Below, piece after piece: positions 13,022 to 24,065 of a stretch of DNA of 64,000 nt. Origin of the DNA: Hysterangium stoloniferum (Eukaryota; Basidiomycota; Agaricomycetes; Hysterangiales; Hysterangiaceae); assembly GCA_015178975.1 (NCBI GenBank), contig WHVD01000014.1:930001-994000 (forward strand), read 5' to 3'. Numbering within the stretch: the stretch's first letter is position 1; each line of letters begins with the position of its first letter. The position numbers were made by a program, and so were the translations under genes. The notes under the pieces were generated by a model that saw only the letters and a program-made list of their open reading frames with translations, was not told where the DNA came from and searched no databases.

Positions 13022-14731
13022 CTAATTAGACCCTACCGACACACGAGTGGAAGGTGTGGCGACCACGCAAAGGAAGGAATGGGCGGTGAGAACTAGACAT
13101 TGGGAGTGAATCTTGGATACTCCGGTGATTGAGCCACGGATCACGTCACAATGTGTAAGGAGAGCAACGAGCTTGGGGATGGTATCAAGGCTGCACACTG
13201 TGGTACACGCAGATTCGGGCTTGGAAGATCCCGCTATCAGCGCCAGAGTAACCATCATTATGATCTCACCAGACTCCAGGAGATCCCAGCTTGGATTCGT
13301 GTGTGTCAGAATGAGACTGGTAGGAAAGTGGCATGGGCGGATGTAAGACGGTGCTTGAAGGTAAAATGTTGTGAACGTACCGTGGATGGGACCAATGAAC
13401 GAAGAAACGACATTCAGCTGGTTGATGTGATCGGTGAGAAGCGTGCTGTCATTGAAGAAGGTTTTCAAGGAGTAAATACTCCAATACAGTGAGTCGGACG
13501 AGTCGAAATCAATATGAGGAGTAAATGACGCTATATGCACGTTTATGTCGTCCACTATAGCTTTAATACAGCTCCAGCAATATCTCGAAACCATGCATCT
13601 TGGTGGATGCAACACACGAGAAACCGTGTGGGATATGCATAAAAGTAAAGTCGTTGTGGGTGATATGCCTTATTATGGATTTAGTGGGCTGGATGAAATG
13701 GTGTGATGTCGCGACGCACGGTTGTAACCAGCATTCAATGTAACCTCTGATCGCAGTGAGCTCCTCTACAGATAGTTGACGCACATGGCAGATCGCTTCC
13801 ACTATATCCAAGAGGCTGACATTGGGAAACAAATTATGAGATTCTGATAGATAACGGGCGATGTGTATGATAAATGTTGATGCAACCTCATCAAAGTTGG
13901 TGTGCAGCGGTGACTTGACTAGAACTTTGTAAAGTGATGATGTAACTGCAGTTGAAGCGTCTCCAGCTGCCCAGGGAACGCCGGGACACCATTTGAAGGC
14001 CGAAGCCAAAGATTGCATAAGGTGGGCAGTGTCACCTTTGTTTCTCCGCTGTCTATAGGGTGAATGTAACGGGAACGACTGCAAAACCATCGCGGCTCTT
14101 CTCCGAATTTGAGGCGGGTATGTGGGTCTACGACTCAAACATGAGTATTTCGAGTGTATTCAACATTGACGCTGAGTTATCCCTACCTCACTAAATCATC
14201 ACTCTCTTGAACTAGCCTTCCCAGTCCTGGCAGCGTAAGATGCTTGTGTACAAACTTGCCAAAGGCCCCATCGTCTTCATACAATCGACGGGTGATTTCT
14301 CTGTATATTGTCAGCTTTGCGATCAGCGAAGCTGTCTTTGCATTGTGAAGGACTTTGATCCCAATCCTTTCCAAACCGACTCCACAGTAGTACCCAGGGC
14401 CAATTTCAATACTTGACGATGTCCCGTGGCTCTGTGAGGTCATTCCCCAGTCCTCGCCATGCCTGCGATACGGGCCGAGGTTGCATGTCGTGTTGGTGGA
14501 TATCTTAACAACAACAGGTGGGTCATGGTAGGTCGTCTCTCCTTGACACTGAAATGTGCCGCATGTGACACAGATCACATGGAAATAGCATTATACTTTA
14601 CTCACCAACTCGTCAACCCAGACCTCTATATGGCTTGTCGACAGCTGTATGTGCTGCTCATCATCGGACCCGATAACATAAATCATGGCCGGGTTCGTTA
14701 CAACCCCATCGTTCTCGAAGCTTCTCCCTGA
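13022..14731 (-). CDS. Unknown multi-exon protein
   Basis: I do not recognise the family. On the reverse strand, coding-like exons join through good splice signals. One, ending at the GTGAGT donor near 14605, encodes MIYVIGSDDEQHIQLS ... VWVDEL. The next, from the TTTCAG acceptor near 14550, contains TTCNLGPYRRHGEDW and IGPGYYCGVGLERIGIKVL and ends LVQESDDLV before a GTAGGG donor near 14184. The next begins RRPTYPPQIRRRAAMVLQS and runs to about 13635. The last runs from about 13560, starting IVDDINVHIASFTPH, to a stop at 13022. The start of the gene is uncertain: a small upstream exon around 14890-14816 (MSPFNETTLGNHN) may belong to it. The end is also uncertain: an ORF at 12781-12996 could be a further exon. 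No domain, signal peptide or TM segment is convincing. Confidence 0.5.
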
Positions 14732-15211
14732 ATATCTCTCTCATTCCCGTCTTAATGATCTGGTCCTGTTGCTCTGAGCTCAATACACCTGGGGAAACTA
14801 CGGGTGGTAGTTACTCAATCTCTTCAAGGTAGATCCCAGCCGTTGCCGAATTGTGATTTCCCAGAGTCGTCTCGTTGAAAGGAGACATTGATGGGTAGCA
14901 GTTTTATTTACACTTGGAGGTGGGGGGCTCGCTTTCATGCCGCCATCAGTCGGAGAGCTAATTCCACCGTACAGCCTTATTATGTCCGTGCTTACACGGG
15001 ACACAGCATTTCATTCCTGCCTTTGTACACAAGGTTCCCTCAGCTTCCTTGACTCATTGAAACTAATTAAATACAGGGGTCACGATAACGTTGACCTAGT
15101 GTATCTATGTCGTTCCGTCATGAGATGTGATATGATGCGTTCAACATGTAGATCTAATCTAATTTATAATGATGCATCATACTCAGCCTGAGGCTCTCGG
15201 AAGATTGAACA
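14732..15211. other. Spacer between the unknown gene and MFS B
   Basis: It contains a possible 5' exon of the unknown reverse-strand gene (about 14816-14890) and otherwise the short interval to the 3' end of transporter B. No repeats are recognised. Confidence 0.35.
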
Positions 15212-17966
15212 TTACTCATTGTTAGTGCGAAGATTATGAGCCCCGGGTCCCGCCGCTGCGTATCGGCTTCTATTTCTTATACGTTCACCGAAAAACCAGA
15301 GTAAGAACGGGCTATATGGTTAGACAAACAGAATGAAACAGAACGGTTGGCGAATAAGTCGGCTCATGCTCAATGCTAAAAATAATGATAGTGATTAGAA
15401 CTCACACAGGGATCCCGACAACGATAGCGAATACTGCAAGAATAGTGTCGCCTTTGCCGTAGCCTAGGGCATTATACCTGGGCGACGAGTTCGATGAGAG
15501 ATCAGTGAGACAAACAGAAGATGTTCGACACCAAAAACTTACATAGCGGGTGCGAAAAGAGGGAATGCAAATCCGGCGATGGAGCGAATGAAAGTTACCG
15601 CGGCTAGCGCTGTCGGTGCAAGAAGTTCAACGAGGCATTACGTTTGTGGTCGGAGAGAAAAACCAAAGAAAAAGGCGAATACCATCACAAGGAATGGAAA
15701 TATAACACTTACCTGACGCAGCATATAAGGTGAACGCATCAATTACGTATGATTGGATGCTCTGGAAAATCAGGATCATGCCAGCGCTGTGAAGCTGTTG
15801 TTAGGTTTATCCGTAATAGGGCATATAGGTGGAACAAAAACCCCATGAAAACGGTGCCCTATGGAGTAATTATTATTGGTATCAGCCGATAATTCCATTA
15901 TAACCGTGGGGGGGTTAACTCACGATATCTACTACAATCCAAAATACATGCTTTTCCGCAGCCCAACCTGGACAAGGGGTTCAAGCAGTATTAATCCACA
16001 ACCACAATATACCACTTGAGGGTTACGATCCTGAATGCAAAGACGTACCAAACATGAGCAGTCCGATGGGGAGGAGGAATACGCCAACGGCCATGGATGC
16101 TGCGGAGTAAAGTGTATATGATTGAGCCTCGATTTTATTGTATTTTATTTTCACGATGAGTCGTGACTAGACTCACGTAAGCGAAATTCAGGTTTTCCAA
16201 CTCCACCATTTTTATTCTTGAAAGATTTATAGGCCATATCTAGAAGCCTTGCATTGATCTATCACATTACACTGAATAATATTCACCAGGTTTGACGAAT
16301 ACAACTTACTTGAGATGCCCCACTAAGGCCTATGCCCAAAGCAATATAATGCAACCCTGCAATTCCTACACGCTGCTTATAGACATTTTGGAAAATATCA
16401 GGCAATGTGACCAATATCACTAGAGAAAGTAACGTAAATTACCAAGTTTGCGGGGTAGGGACAATCTTAGATATGAGATTACTTACAGTATATAAGACCT
16501 GTAAAGTTCCGTACAAAGAATCAGCATGATCCTTAGTTAACCCAAGGTATTGGAGTATGCTTGCCATATCTGGGAGCGTCGTCGTAGTAGTAAAAGTTTA
16601 ACTCGGTGAAATGATACAAGATGCAAAGACGGGGACGTACATAAAGGCCATATATACTCCCAACAGCTGGATGATGAGCTCATGGATAAAAAGCGTAAAA
16701 GGTCGTATCAATGAATTTAGGAGGAGTCCTTTCCAACTAAAATATGGCGTGTCCAAATGACAAAAGGCATGATCGAGGAATATCATAAACATACTGTCTA
16801 TCGGGGGAATCATACTCGGTGCGAATTAACGTTCGGTCATTAGCATCGATGCCTCTTTCCACACGGATCTTCTGCGCCTTCTGCGCCAGCAAAATAGGCG
16901 CGAAAGCTACGGAAATTAGTGAAAGTTCACGTACGACGCATACGGCGCTGGCGATGTAGTTCTTACTTTCTCGAAGGAATATCAGTCCCAGAAATTGCAC
17001 GAAGGCACATGCGATGCTTGTGCTATGGAATACCCATCTCCAACTGACGGTTTCAGCGAGCCAAGCACCGGCCACAGGACCTGTAATAATTCAAGTTCAA
17101 ATAAAATCACCAGATTAATGAATGAGTTACCTATAACCGGCCCTAACACAGGTGCTAAGCTGTAGATGGCAACAGCTTTTCCACGTTCGTCCGCGGAAAA
17201 ACAATCCCCTATGACACCGCCGCCGATCTACACATGTTCAAATCATGTGGTTCAATACCGAATAACAATAATAAGGCAAGGCTAGAGACTTGCCGAAAGC
17301 GGGGCACTCCCCCCAAATCCCGCGAGGAACCGGAATGCTAAGAATTGGCTTGTGGTTTGGGCAAATCCACAGGCGATATTGAAGACGAGAAAAAACAAAT
17401 TAGCTAGCTGTATTACTCGAGCTCTTCCAAAGAGTTCGCTTAATGGCGCAAAGAGTAGAGGTCCGAAAGCTAGGGGGCGGAGAAGAGTTCAGATATAGGT
17501 GAATGGACAAGAGATAGATACACTTTTCACCATATGCGAGAACAAATATCGATACAGTCATGGATAAAACCGCCGAATTCGTGATATTAAAGTCGTGAGC
17601 GATCGCTCTGGCGGCGGGTGCCATCATCGAAGAAGCTATTGGAGACATGAAGGTATAAGACGACACAACTCCTATCGCTGCCCATTTCTTCAGTATAGAC
17701 CAGCTGTTGGATCTAGTCAATTATCCTAGAATGAATGTGAAAGATCTCGAAGCCTACTTTCTCGGATTCATAGGGTCATCCTCTCCATCCCACTTGACAA
17801 TTATGATTTCAGAGTTTTCACTACTTTTCGTAGGGCCAGCCTCAAGCTCTTTCGGTTTCTCTGAAAGGCTATTCTGGCTTTCCTCAGGCCTCTGATCCGA
17901 GATTGCTTCACCATGCGACGTCGCGTCGACAGAGGGGTGGTTAGCTGGGTGGGACGGAGTGCCCAT
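15212..17966 (-). CDS. MFS transporter B (paralogue of transporter A)
   Basis: A multi-TM drug:H+ antiporter/polyamine-type transporter on the reverse strand, running from ATG at 17966 to TAA at 15214-15212. The N-terminus is hydrophilic and ends WDGEDDPMNPRNWS. Then follow motif A APLSELFGRARV, GGGVIGDCFSADERGKA, LGPVIGPVAGAWLAE, SWRWVF, RTEYDSPDR, INARLLD, NKNGGVGKPEFRL, the TM segment around MILIFQSIQSYVID, and FGERIRNRSRYAA near the end. Intron positions and phases match transporter A throughout, including a 12-nt micro-exon and the same junction that I cannot resolve with a GT donor. The intron after SAPLS has a GC donor (GCAAGT near 17293) where A has GTAAGT. The frame is otherwise open, so it looks intact. 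Substrate unknown; the A/B relationship points to a duplication. Confidence 0.85.
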
Positions 17967-18897
17967 GAGAAAATGTCTGAGTGCGTGCCTGCAAACATTT
18001 CCACTTTAAATACCTTCACGTAAACTGGACGGATCGGCAAGTCATGGTGAGCTGCCGAAATGGTGGCGTATGGCATGATTGGAAATAACATTAGTCAATG
18101 CTGGGAAGAAATAGGATAAGTGGGAAAGGGGGCAAAATTAAACCGACCCGGTCACGCGTGGTAATTCTGCAAACTTGACACGTTGTTTTGCCTCGTGCGC
18201 GATAACCACTAGTTCTGAAACCCCTGGTATTAACCACTAACCTAAACCATGGCCCGGGTCGAGTCTGGGACTGATGAACGAACAATGGGACCAGCTGAAC
18301 TTCTCATGGTTGTAATTTACCAGACGTGACTCATCTGTCACAGAGGACTTTGGTGATCCCATATGACGTCAGGCTTGCCAAAAGAGGCAATTGGGTGTGT
18401 CATCCTTGTAGTATAAGCGGGGACACTTGTGTTCGTCTTCCTCTGCCCTCTGGACCTTTCTATTGTCATGTCTATTAAGCGTTGACGTTCTTGCCAGTGT
18501 ATTGACGGCATTGTGATGAAATATTACATAACTACTTTATTGGATTTTCCTTTTTTTTGAGCATCAGTCTCTGCATTCTACTATATCCACTTTTCGGGCT
18601 ACTTTGTTGTATTAAATAATATGCGTTTTTATTTCTTGGATTTTGGGATAGCCAGCATGGAGTCGGCGCAAGAACATGCCGACTGTTGGGTTCCTCCACA
18701 GTAAAATAGTGTTTTGCGGCCGTTTCGGCAGGTTAGTTTAGAATGAAGTAAGCTAAAAAGTGCACACTCGCGTGTTGAATTCACCATTTCAGGGCGTTCT
18801 GTAAGGATACGAGGGGTGAACCCATGGGAAGCCCCCACATACCTCACAATTTTACTCTGTATCAACAATTCTAAGTATTTATCAGAGTATGTGATCT
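17967..18897. other. Upstream region of MFS B
   Basis: A TATA-like CTTTAAATA (18004-18012, reading TATTTAAAG on the coding strand) lies about 40 nt before the ATG of transporter B. The remainder has only short ORFs without recognisable motifs. Confidence 0.35.
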
Positions 18898-19112
18898 CAG
18901 TGGCTCAAAAAACTGTCCAAATGTTTTATCATTTTTGAAAGGTTGGGTTGGTATGGACCATGGACATGAGCAGAAAATCTAAGTAAATTATGAAAGATAC
19001 TATAGGATCATGGCTTGAATATAAGCCTTGGTTCATGTGATTTGGATCAAAACCTATTGAATAATAAATAAAACAAAACAGCCACTCATTGGGACAGTTT
19101 TTTGACCCATGA
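18898..19112. repeat. Inverted-repeat end of a Tc1-like element
   Basis: CAGTGGCTCAAAAAACTGTCC at 18898-18918 is mirrored by GGGACAGTTTTTTGACCCA near 19091-19109, so this 215-bp segment begins and ends with an inverted repeat. The outer sequence has the typical look of Tc1/mariner termini. It lies just beyond the C-terminal end of the transposase relic, so it is probably the right end of that element, or a small derivative of it. Confidence 0.6.
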
Positions 19113-19620
19113 TTATTTTACTATCTAGTACTTTGTATGACTCCCTTTTTCCTTTTTAACTCCCCTGATCCTTCTATGCATACTTTCTATTAGATCTTGG
19201 TAGACTTCTGGTTGGATTGCATTCCACTCCCACCACACTCTCCCACAATTCATGTACTCCCTTGGGTGATATGTTATATTTTTGGAGTTGGCACTTAAGG
19301 TCTTTCCAAAGATGTTCTATGGGGTTAATATCAGGGGATTGGGGAGGCCAGGATAATACTTGAACATCCTTGTCCTCAAACCATTTTGTTGCCTGCTGAG
19401 ATGCATGTTAAGGTCATTGTCCTGATGAAAGTAACAGTCAACTTTTCAAAGCTTTCCACCACTTTCAGCTCCAAAATTTCACAGTATTGTTCAGCATCCA
19501 TCCTCCCCTGCACCTCTGAGCTTTCCCACCCCATTCCAACCCATACAACCCCATACCATGAGAGGTTGTTTCCTCCTCCATGTTTGACAGCCAGTGTTGT
19601 AGTCCAGTCAGACATTGGTT
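19113..19620 (-). pseudogene. Tc1/mariner-family transposase, C-terminal relic
   Basis: Reverse-strand translation in shifting frames shows the core of a Tc1-type DDE transposase. First comes VKHGGGNNLSWYG (the conserved VxHGGG...W segment), then GRMDAEQYCEILE. The catalytic-Asp region reads HQDNDLNMH. It is followed by PGLPNPLILTP and NIFGK, corresponding to the PPxSPDLNPIEHLW block, and then EWNAIQPEVYQDLIESMHRR. Stops and frame changes are present and the N-terminal HTH half is absent, replaced by a different repeat from 19625 onward. It cannot encode an active enzyme. Confidence 0.8.
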
Positions 19621-19624
19621 CTTG

Positions 19625-20257
19625 TTAGGATCCTCACCTTTTCAGGCCCCCCACAGCTTGTTTTCACCCTGATGACCCTCTGGTAACCCAATATTGGTAC
19701 CCCTGACTATGGCATCACTGCCCCCAGCACCCTGATACTTGGTTTACTATAAATTACTCTTTTAATCATTCCATTCTGCTCCTATCCCAACACTTTACAG
19801 TCATCTGCTCTATATGCATGCATCATTTGCCACCTCAAACCCTTTTAGTATTCTACTATTACTTTGCATTTAGTTCCTATCATCCCTTCATCCCATCACT
19901 TGCTTCCTTTGATCCATTTGTCTTCTTACCTCTATGATCAGTCTCCCAATCACCCATTTCACTTTAGTATACAACTCTCATCTTGTATGCTATAGTTCTT
20001 TAGTTTGAATATGTTAGGATCCTCACCCTTCAGGCCTTCACAACTTGGTCTTACCTTTATAACCTTTCTGGGACCCCAACATCAGTGCTCCAGGATCTTA
20101 AGCCACTGCCTTGGGACTCTAACACTTGGTTTATGTTGTTATCCCTGTCTTTCAGCCCCTGCAACTTGTTCATACCCTTGTAACCCTCTGGCATCCCAAC
20201 ATTGGAGCCCCTAGAACATGGTACCACTGCCTTGGCATCCTGAAATTTGTTTCATTG
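19625..20257. repeat. Roughly 122-bp repeat, three copies
   Basis: Copy 1 (about 19625-19747) and copy 2 (about 20010-20135) both begin GTTAGGATCCTCACC and end near ACTTGGTTTA. Copy 3 (about 20136-20257) follows copy 2 directly and is more diverged. Shared words include CAACTTG, AACCTTCTGG-like blocks and CCCAACAT. There is no ORF. About 260 bp of CT-rich sequence separates copies 1 and 2. Confidence 0.65.
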
Positions 20258-20614
20258 TAGAATACCCCTTTAGGCATTCAAGTCAAAGGAATGTCGAAGA
20301 AAGTTGAGGGAAAGTCAAATTGAAGATTATCAAAATTTGAGCTTGTAGGTTCATGACAAAGACAACACTTAGCTCAATCAACCAGAGGGAGGTAATCTAG
20401 GTTGAATTTCAAACTAAAGAAACTGTAGAATACATAAAGAACTTTATACAAAGGTATAATGGGGAGTTGGAGGTCCAATTAAGGAAGTGGAAGTAGTGAT
20501 GGGTCAAAAAGAAGTAGGGGAGGAACAGGGATCCAGATGAGACTAAATACAACATAGAAAAGTATTCTGAAAAGGTGTGAAGTGGCAAATAACATTTACA
20601 TGAGAACAGATGAA
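20258..20614. other. Spacer left of the small solo LTR
   Basis: No coding segment or repeat is recognised. Confidence 0.3.
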
Positions 20615-20619
20615 GGGAG

Positions 20620-20796
20620 TGTTAGAATTTGCGGGTTCGTAATACACTTGACTCGGTTTGGGTACAAAGAACGCATTGAATAACATATGAAGTGTAGAGT
20701 ACAAGTACCTAGTTTAAGTACCTACTACTGGTAATACTATACTCGGTTACTCATCAATCACATGCTACATTGTTCACAAACCCAAAAAATCTAATA
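20620..20796 (+). mobile_element. 177-bp solo LTR or short LTR-like insertion, TSD GGGAG
   Basis: The segment begins TGTTAGAATTT and ends ATCTAATA. The termini are mirror images except for one transition (TGTTAGA versus TCTAATA, expected TCTAACA). It is flanked by an exact 5-bp duplication GGGAG at 20615-20619 and 20797-20801. Orientation is not determined. It sits at the broken 3' end of the copia relic. Confidence 0.75.
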
Positions 20797-20801
20797 GGGA
20801 G

Positions 20802-23209
20802 AGCATCAGAACAGAGACAGAACTGGCCATGTACCAAGCATGGCATACATGAGTGACCCAATTATAGTTAGGTAAGATACTCACCATCCTTCAATGGTCA
20901 TTTCGAGTATGGTGGGATTGTTTTCATTTGAATTTGGAGTTTGGGAAGTTAACTTAGAATTTCATGCCAGTGGTGTCCACACTGGCTTGCAGTTCTTCAT
21001 GCCTGTGCATTTGAGGACCATGTGCATGTACTGTGACTGTGACAAAGCTATTGTTCATGTTAATCTGTTTCGCTGAATTTCTAGCCCAAGTATGAATTTT
21101 GCTTCCCCTAAGTCCTTCATCTTGAAGGTTGAGGAAAGTGATGTTTTAATGGAATCCATGAATGACTGTGAACTTGCTGCCAAAATCATGTCAGCTACAT
21201 ACACAACTAAGAAACATACTTGATCTCCCTTCCGGTAAACATACAAGCATGTTTCTGCATCTAGCTTGGTAAAACCAAGTTCCCCAAGTTTTTGGTCAAG
21301 GGTCTTGTGCCAGGTGCAACTGGCCTGCTTCAAACCATACAGTGAATGCTTTAGTCTCCAACAGTGTCCAGGTTCGATTTCTACCCCTTGAGGAGGAAGT
21401 ACAGTTCCTCTTCCAGTTCACTATTTAAGTATGCTGTGGTGACATCCATTTGATCTAGTTCCAAGTTATACTTTGCTGCCAAGGCTAGTATCATTTGGAT
21501 TGACTCTAGGTTTGCCACTGGAGCAAAAACTTCTTGATAATTGATGCCTTCACATTGTGTGAAACCTCGAGCTACAATCCAAACTTTGTACCACATTGCA
21601 TTTCCAGATTCATCAACTTTTATTCGAAAAACTGGTTTTGATGTTATTGGCATGACCCCCTTGGTATTGAAACGATCTTGTATACCTGGTTCGAATTTAG
21701 TGACATCAGTTCCTCTTCCAACACAGACTTCCACAGTTCCTTATCAGGGCATTCGAGAGCCTCTTTCAAGGTGTTTGGTAGGTCATTATTTGATGGATTT
21801 GTATTGGTAAGTCCAGCAAAAAGGGTATCATCTTCTAGGAGGTCCTCCAGTGTGGACTGCTTTTGTGCAGCTTCTTTGTCCAAGGTGCACTGATAGTTCT
21901 TGTTTATCTCTGCAGGGTTTCGTTGACATGAACTATGTTGTATTTCTGGTGCTGCTTGGATTGTAGGGTTGGAATGCTCATCCTGGGACTTTCCTACAGG
22001 TGTTTGTGGCCCTGACATTTGCAATTGGGGCTCAACCACTTGATTGCCTATGGGGATGTGCACTGGTGGGGGCACCACAACTGTTGCCATTGGATGTGGT
22101 AGGTGTTGTGGTTGTCCTCCCACTGTCTCAAGGTCAGGTGTTTCTACTTGTTCAGGCTCATTTTCATCCTCCTCAAGGGAACTTTGAAACTGTGGGTCCC
22201 CTTCCTTAATCAAGTCCTCCCTGTATTGGAGATCCAGGATGCAATATCAGAGTCTGCAGGTGATCCATTTTCATCAAAGATGACATGCCTGGTTGATATT
22301 ACAGTGTGTTGCTTTAGGTTCAACAACTTGTATGCCTTTTGGCCATAGGTGCAACCCAGGAGGATACATTTGCTTGCATGGGGGCAAAACCTTCCCCCAT
22401 GTTGGTCTTTTGGTGCATGTGTGTATGCCAGGCATCCAAAAGGTCGAAGAAATATAGCATCCACTTGACATTTGAACAACAACTCATAGGGGGTCTTTCC
22501 TTTTAATGCAGTTGTCAGACTAGTAATATAAGCTGCTGTAGCCATAGCATCAGCCTAGAATGATTTGGGTAACTTTGAATCCTCCAGCATGGTATTTGCC
22601 AGGGTAGCCAATGTCTGATTCATTCTTTCAGCAATTCCATTTTGTTCTGGAGTGTGTGGACTGGAAATTTCATGGAAAACACTGGCAGCTCACAGTTGGC
22701 CTCTGAATGGTTTCCCTGTATACTCTCCACCATTGTTGCTTTGGAAGTAGGCTGCACAGAGTGGTGTGAATATTTCCTCCTGTATTTCTGTTCGGAATAA
22801 TGCCTGAACATCACTTTTCCATTATTTGTAGATTTGGGAGCTTTTGCTCTTCTGTCTCATGAAATATATCCATGGAAAATGGGTGAAATCATCAGTTATC
22901 ACCATCCAATACTTGAAACCTTCTTGTGAAAGTGGGCTGATAGGACCTTCAATGTCAGAGTGAACAATCTGCAGCAGTTTTGTAGATTGATTTTCTGGTT
23001 GGCACTTGAACAGCCTATCTTCCCCAATGTGCAAGGTTTGCAGAAAACTGGAGTCCCAGTGAGGGACTCTACACCCTGAAGTTGTCCTTCATTTACCATG
23101 CATTTCAGATGGCCAATGGCAATATGTCCCATTCACCTATGGATGATGTTTATGTTCACAGTAGTATGTGCAGACTCGATCACCTTTGGATGGTGGGTTT
23201 GGGCATGAT
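20802..23209 (-). pseudogene. Ty1/copia retrotransposon relic, integrase to RNase H part
   Basis: Reverse-strand continuation of the polyprotein whose 5' part lies at 31745-32973; the gypsy insertion separates them. In order it contains a GAG-pre-integrase segment (MGHIAIGHLKCMV, with Cys CKPCTLGK), the integrase core (LLQIVHSDIEGPISP, FTHFPWIYFMRQKS), and the reverse transcriptase palm (WIVARGFTQCEGINYQEV, FAPVANLESIQMILALA, LDQMDVTTAYLNSELEE). A piece follows with LVVYVADM, where the catalytic YVDD box has the first Asp changed to Ala. DLGEAKFILGLEI comes next, then CKPVWTPL and IGSLMYAMLGTWP. It ends abruptly after that, so most of RNase H and the 3' LTR are missing. Several frameshifts and stops are present. 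Dead element. Confidence 0.85.
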
Positions 23210-24029
23210 TGTTACGACCGGACAATCCCGCCGGACTCTGGGCACTAACCCGTACACCCCCACGTGCTACAAGCACCAATTGTCTGTTTATAGGATTTCC
23301 CACCCGGACTCCGTTACATCAAGACTCGTTACGTTCGACCTCATTACGACACATATCAGTCACCGGACTTCCCCTGGACTCCGTCTCTGTCTATGTCCAT
23401 CTTTGTCCCACGCATCAGTCACTGGACCCCGCTCAGAATCCCGTCACCGCTCTAATCGAGCCCCGTTCCCATTTTAGTCAAATGACCTGTCACGATTTAG
23501 GACTCAGCTCCCACTCTGCTTTCCATTATGGGTTATGCTTTGTCACGATTTGGACTCCGCTCCATTCCATCCCGTTCCTAACACCAATTTGGTGTTTACT
23601 ATTCCCGTTTTATTTTTTGTTAGTTTCATTTCATCATTACTGGATTTGGTATGTCATTCACTCCATGGTCTATATAAACTGGCAGATGTTGTACATACAA
23701 TCCAGTCAGAAAATTAGCTTAGATTCCCCCCCAGTAATCTAATAACATTTTCCGCTCTAAAACCTTGCTTGATTCACATCGCTCTCACTAGTCGGAGCCC
23801 ACAGGCTCCAGCACATCTATCTCTCTCAACTATCTCGACTCACGACCCATGACCTCCAACTTATGACCTACGACCCACAAACCCCACCCGGACTCCCCGG
23901 GATCCCCGTCTGCCTGTTTGAAATTGGACAACATGATCTAGCGAGGGTGCAGCCTATAAGCTGAAGCCAAGTCCTACCGGATATCCCGCAGGTTTCTCCA
24001 GAAACCCACCCTGTGTGTGTATCCTAACA
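23210..24029 (+). mobile_element. 5' LTR of gypsy element
   Basis: 820 bp, TGTTACGACCGG to TATCCTAACA. TATA box CTATATAAA at about 23670-23678. The 5-bp duplication ATGAT precedes it (23205-23209) and recurs after the 3' LTR. It differs from the 3' LTR by many C-to-T and G-to-A transitions, often at CpG. Confidence 0.95.
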
Positions 24030-24031
24030 GT

Positions 24032-24042
24032 ATTCTCTGACT
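24032..24042 (+). promoter_or_regulatory. Candidate primer-binding site, complementary to the element's own 5' leader
   Basis: ATTCTCTGACT lies 2 nt inside the 5' LTR border. It is complementary at 10 of 11 positions to AGTCAGAAAAT at 23704-23714, about 30 nt downstream of the LTR TATA box, where the transcript should begin. No tRNA-type PBS starting with TGG is present next to the LTR. This is the arrangement known for self-primed Tf1/sushi-type elements. Confidence 0.5.
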
Positions 24043-24065
24043 AACACTCGCAGATTGTTTTCATT

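Noticed and set aside
13113-13492. Forward-strand ORFs across 13113-13492
   Set aside because: They overlap the better-supported reverse-strand exons of the unknown gene and show no motif; treated as shadows.
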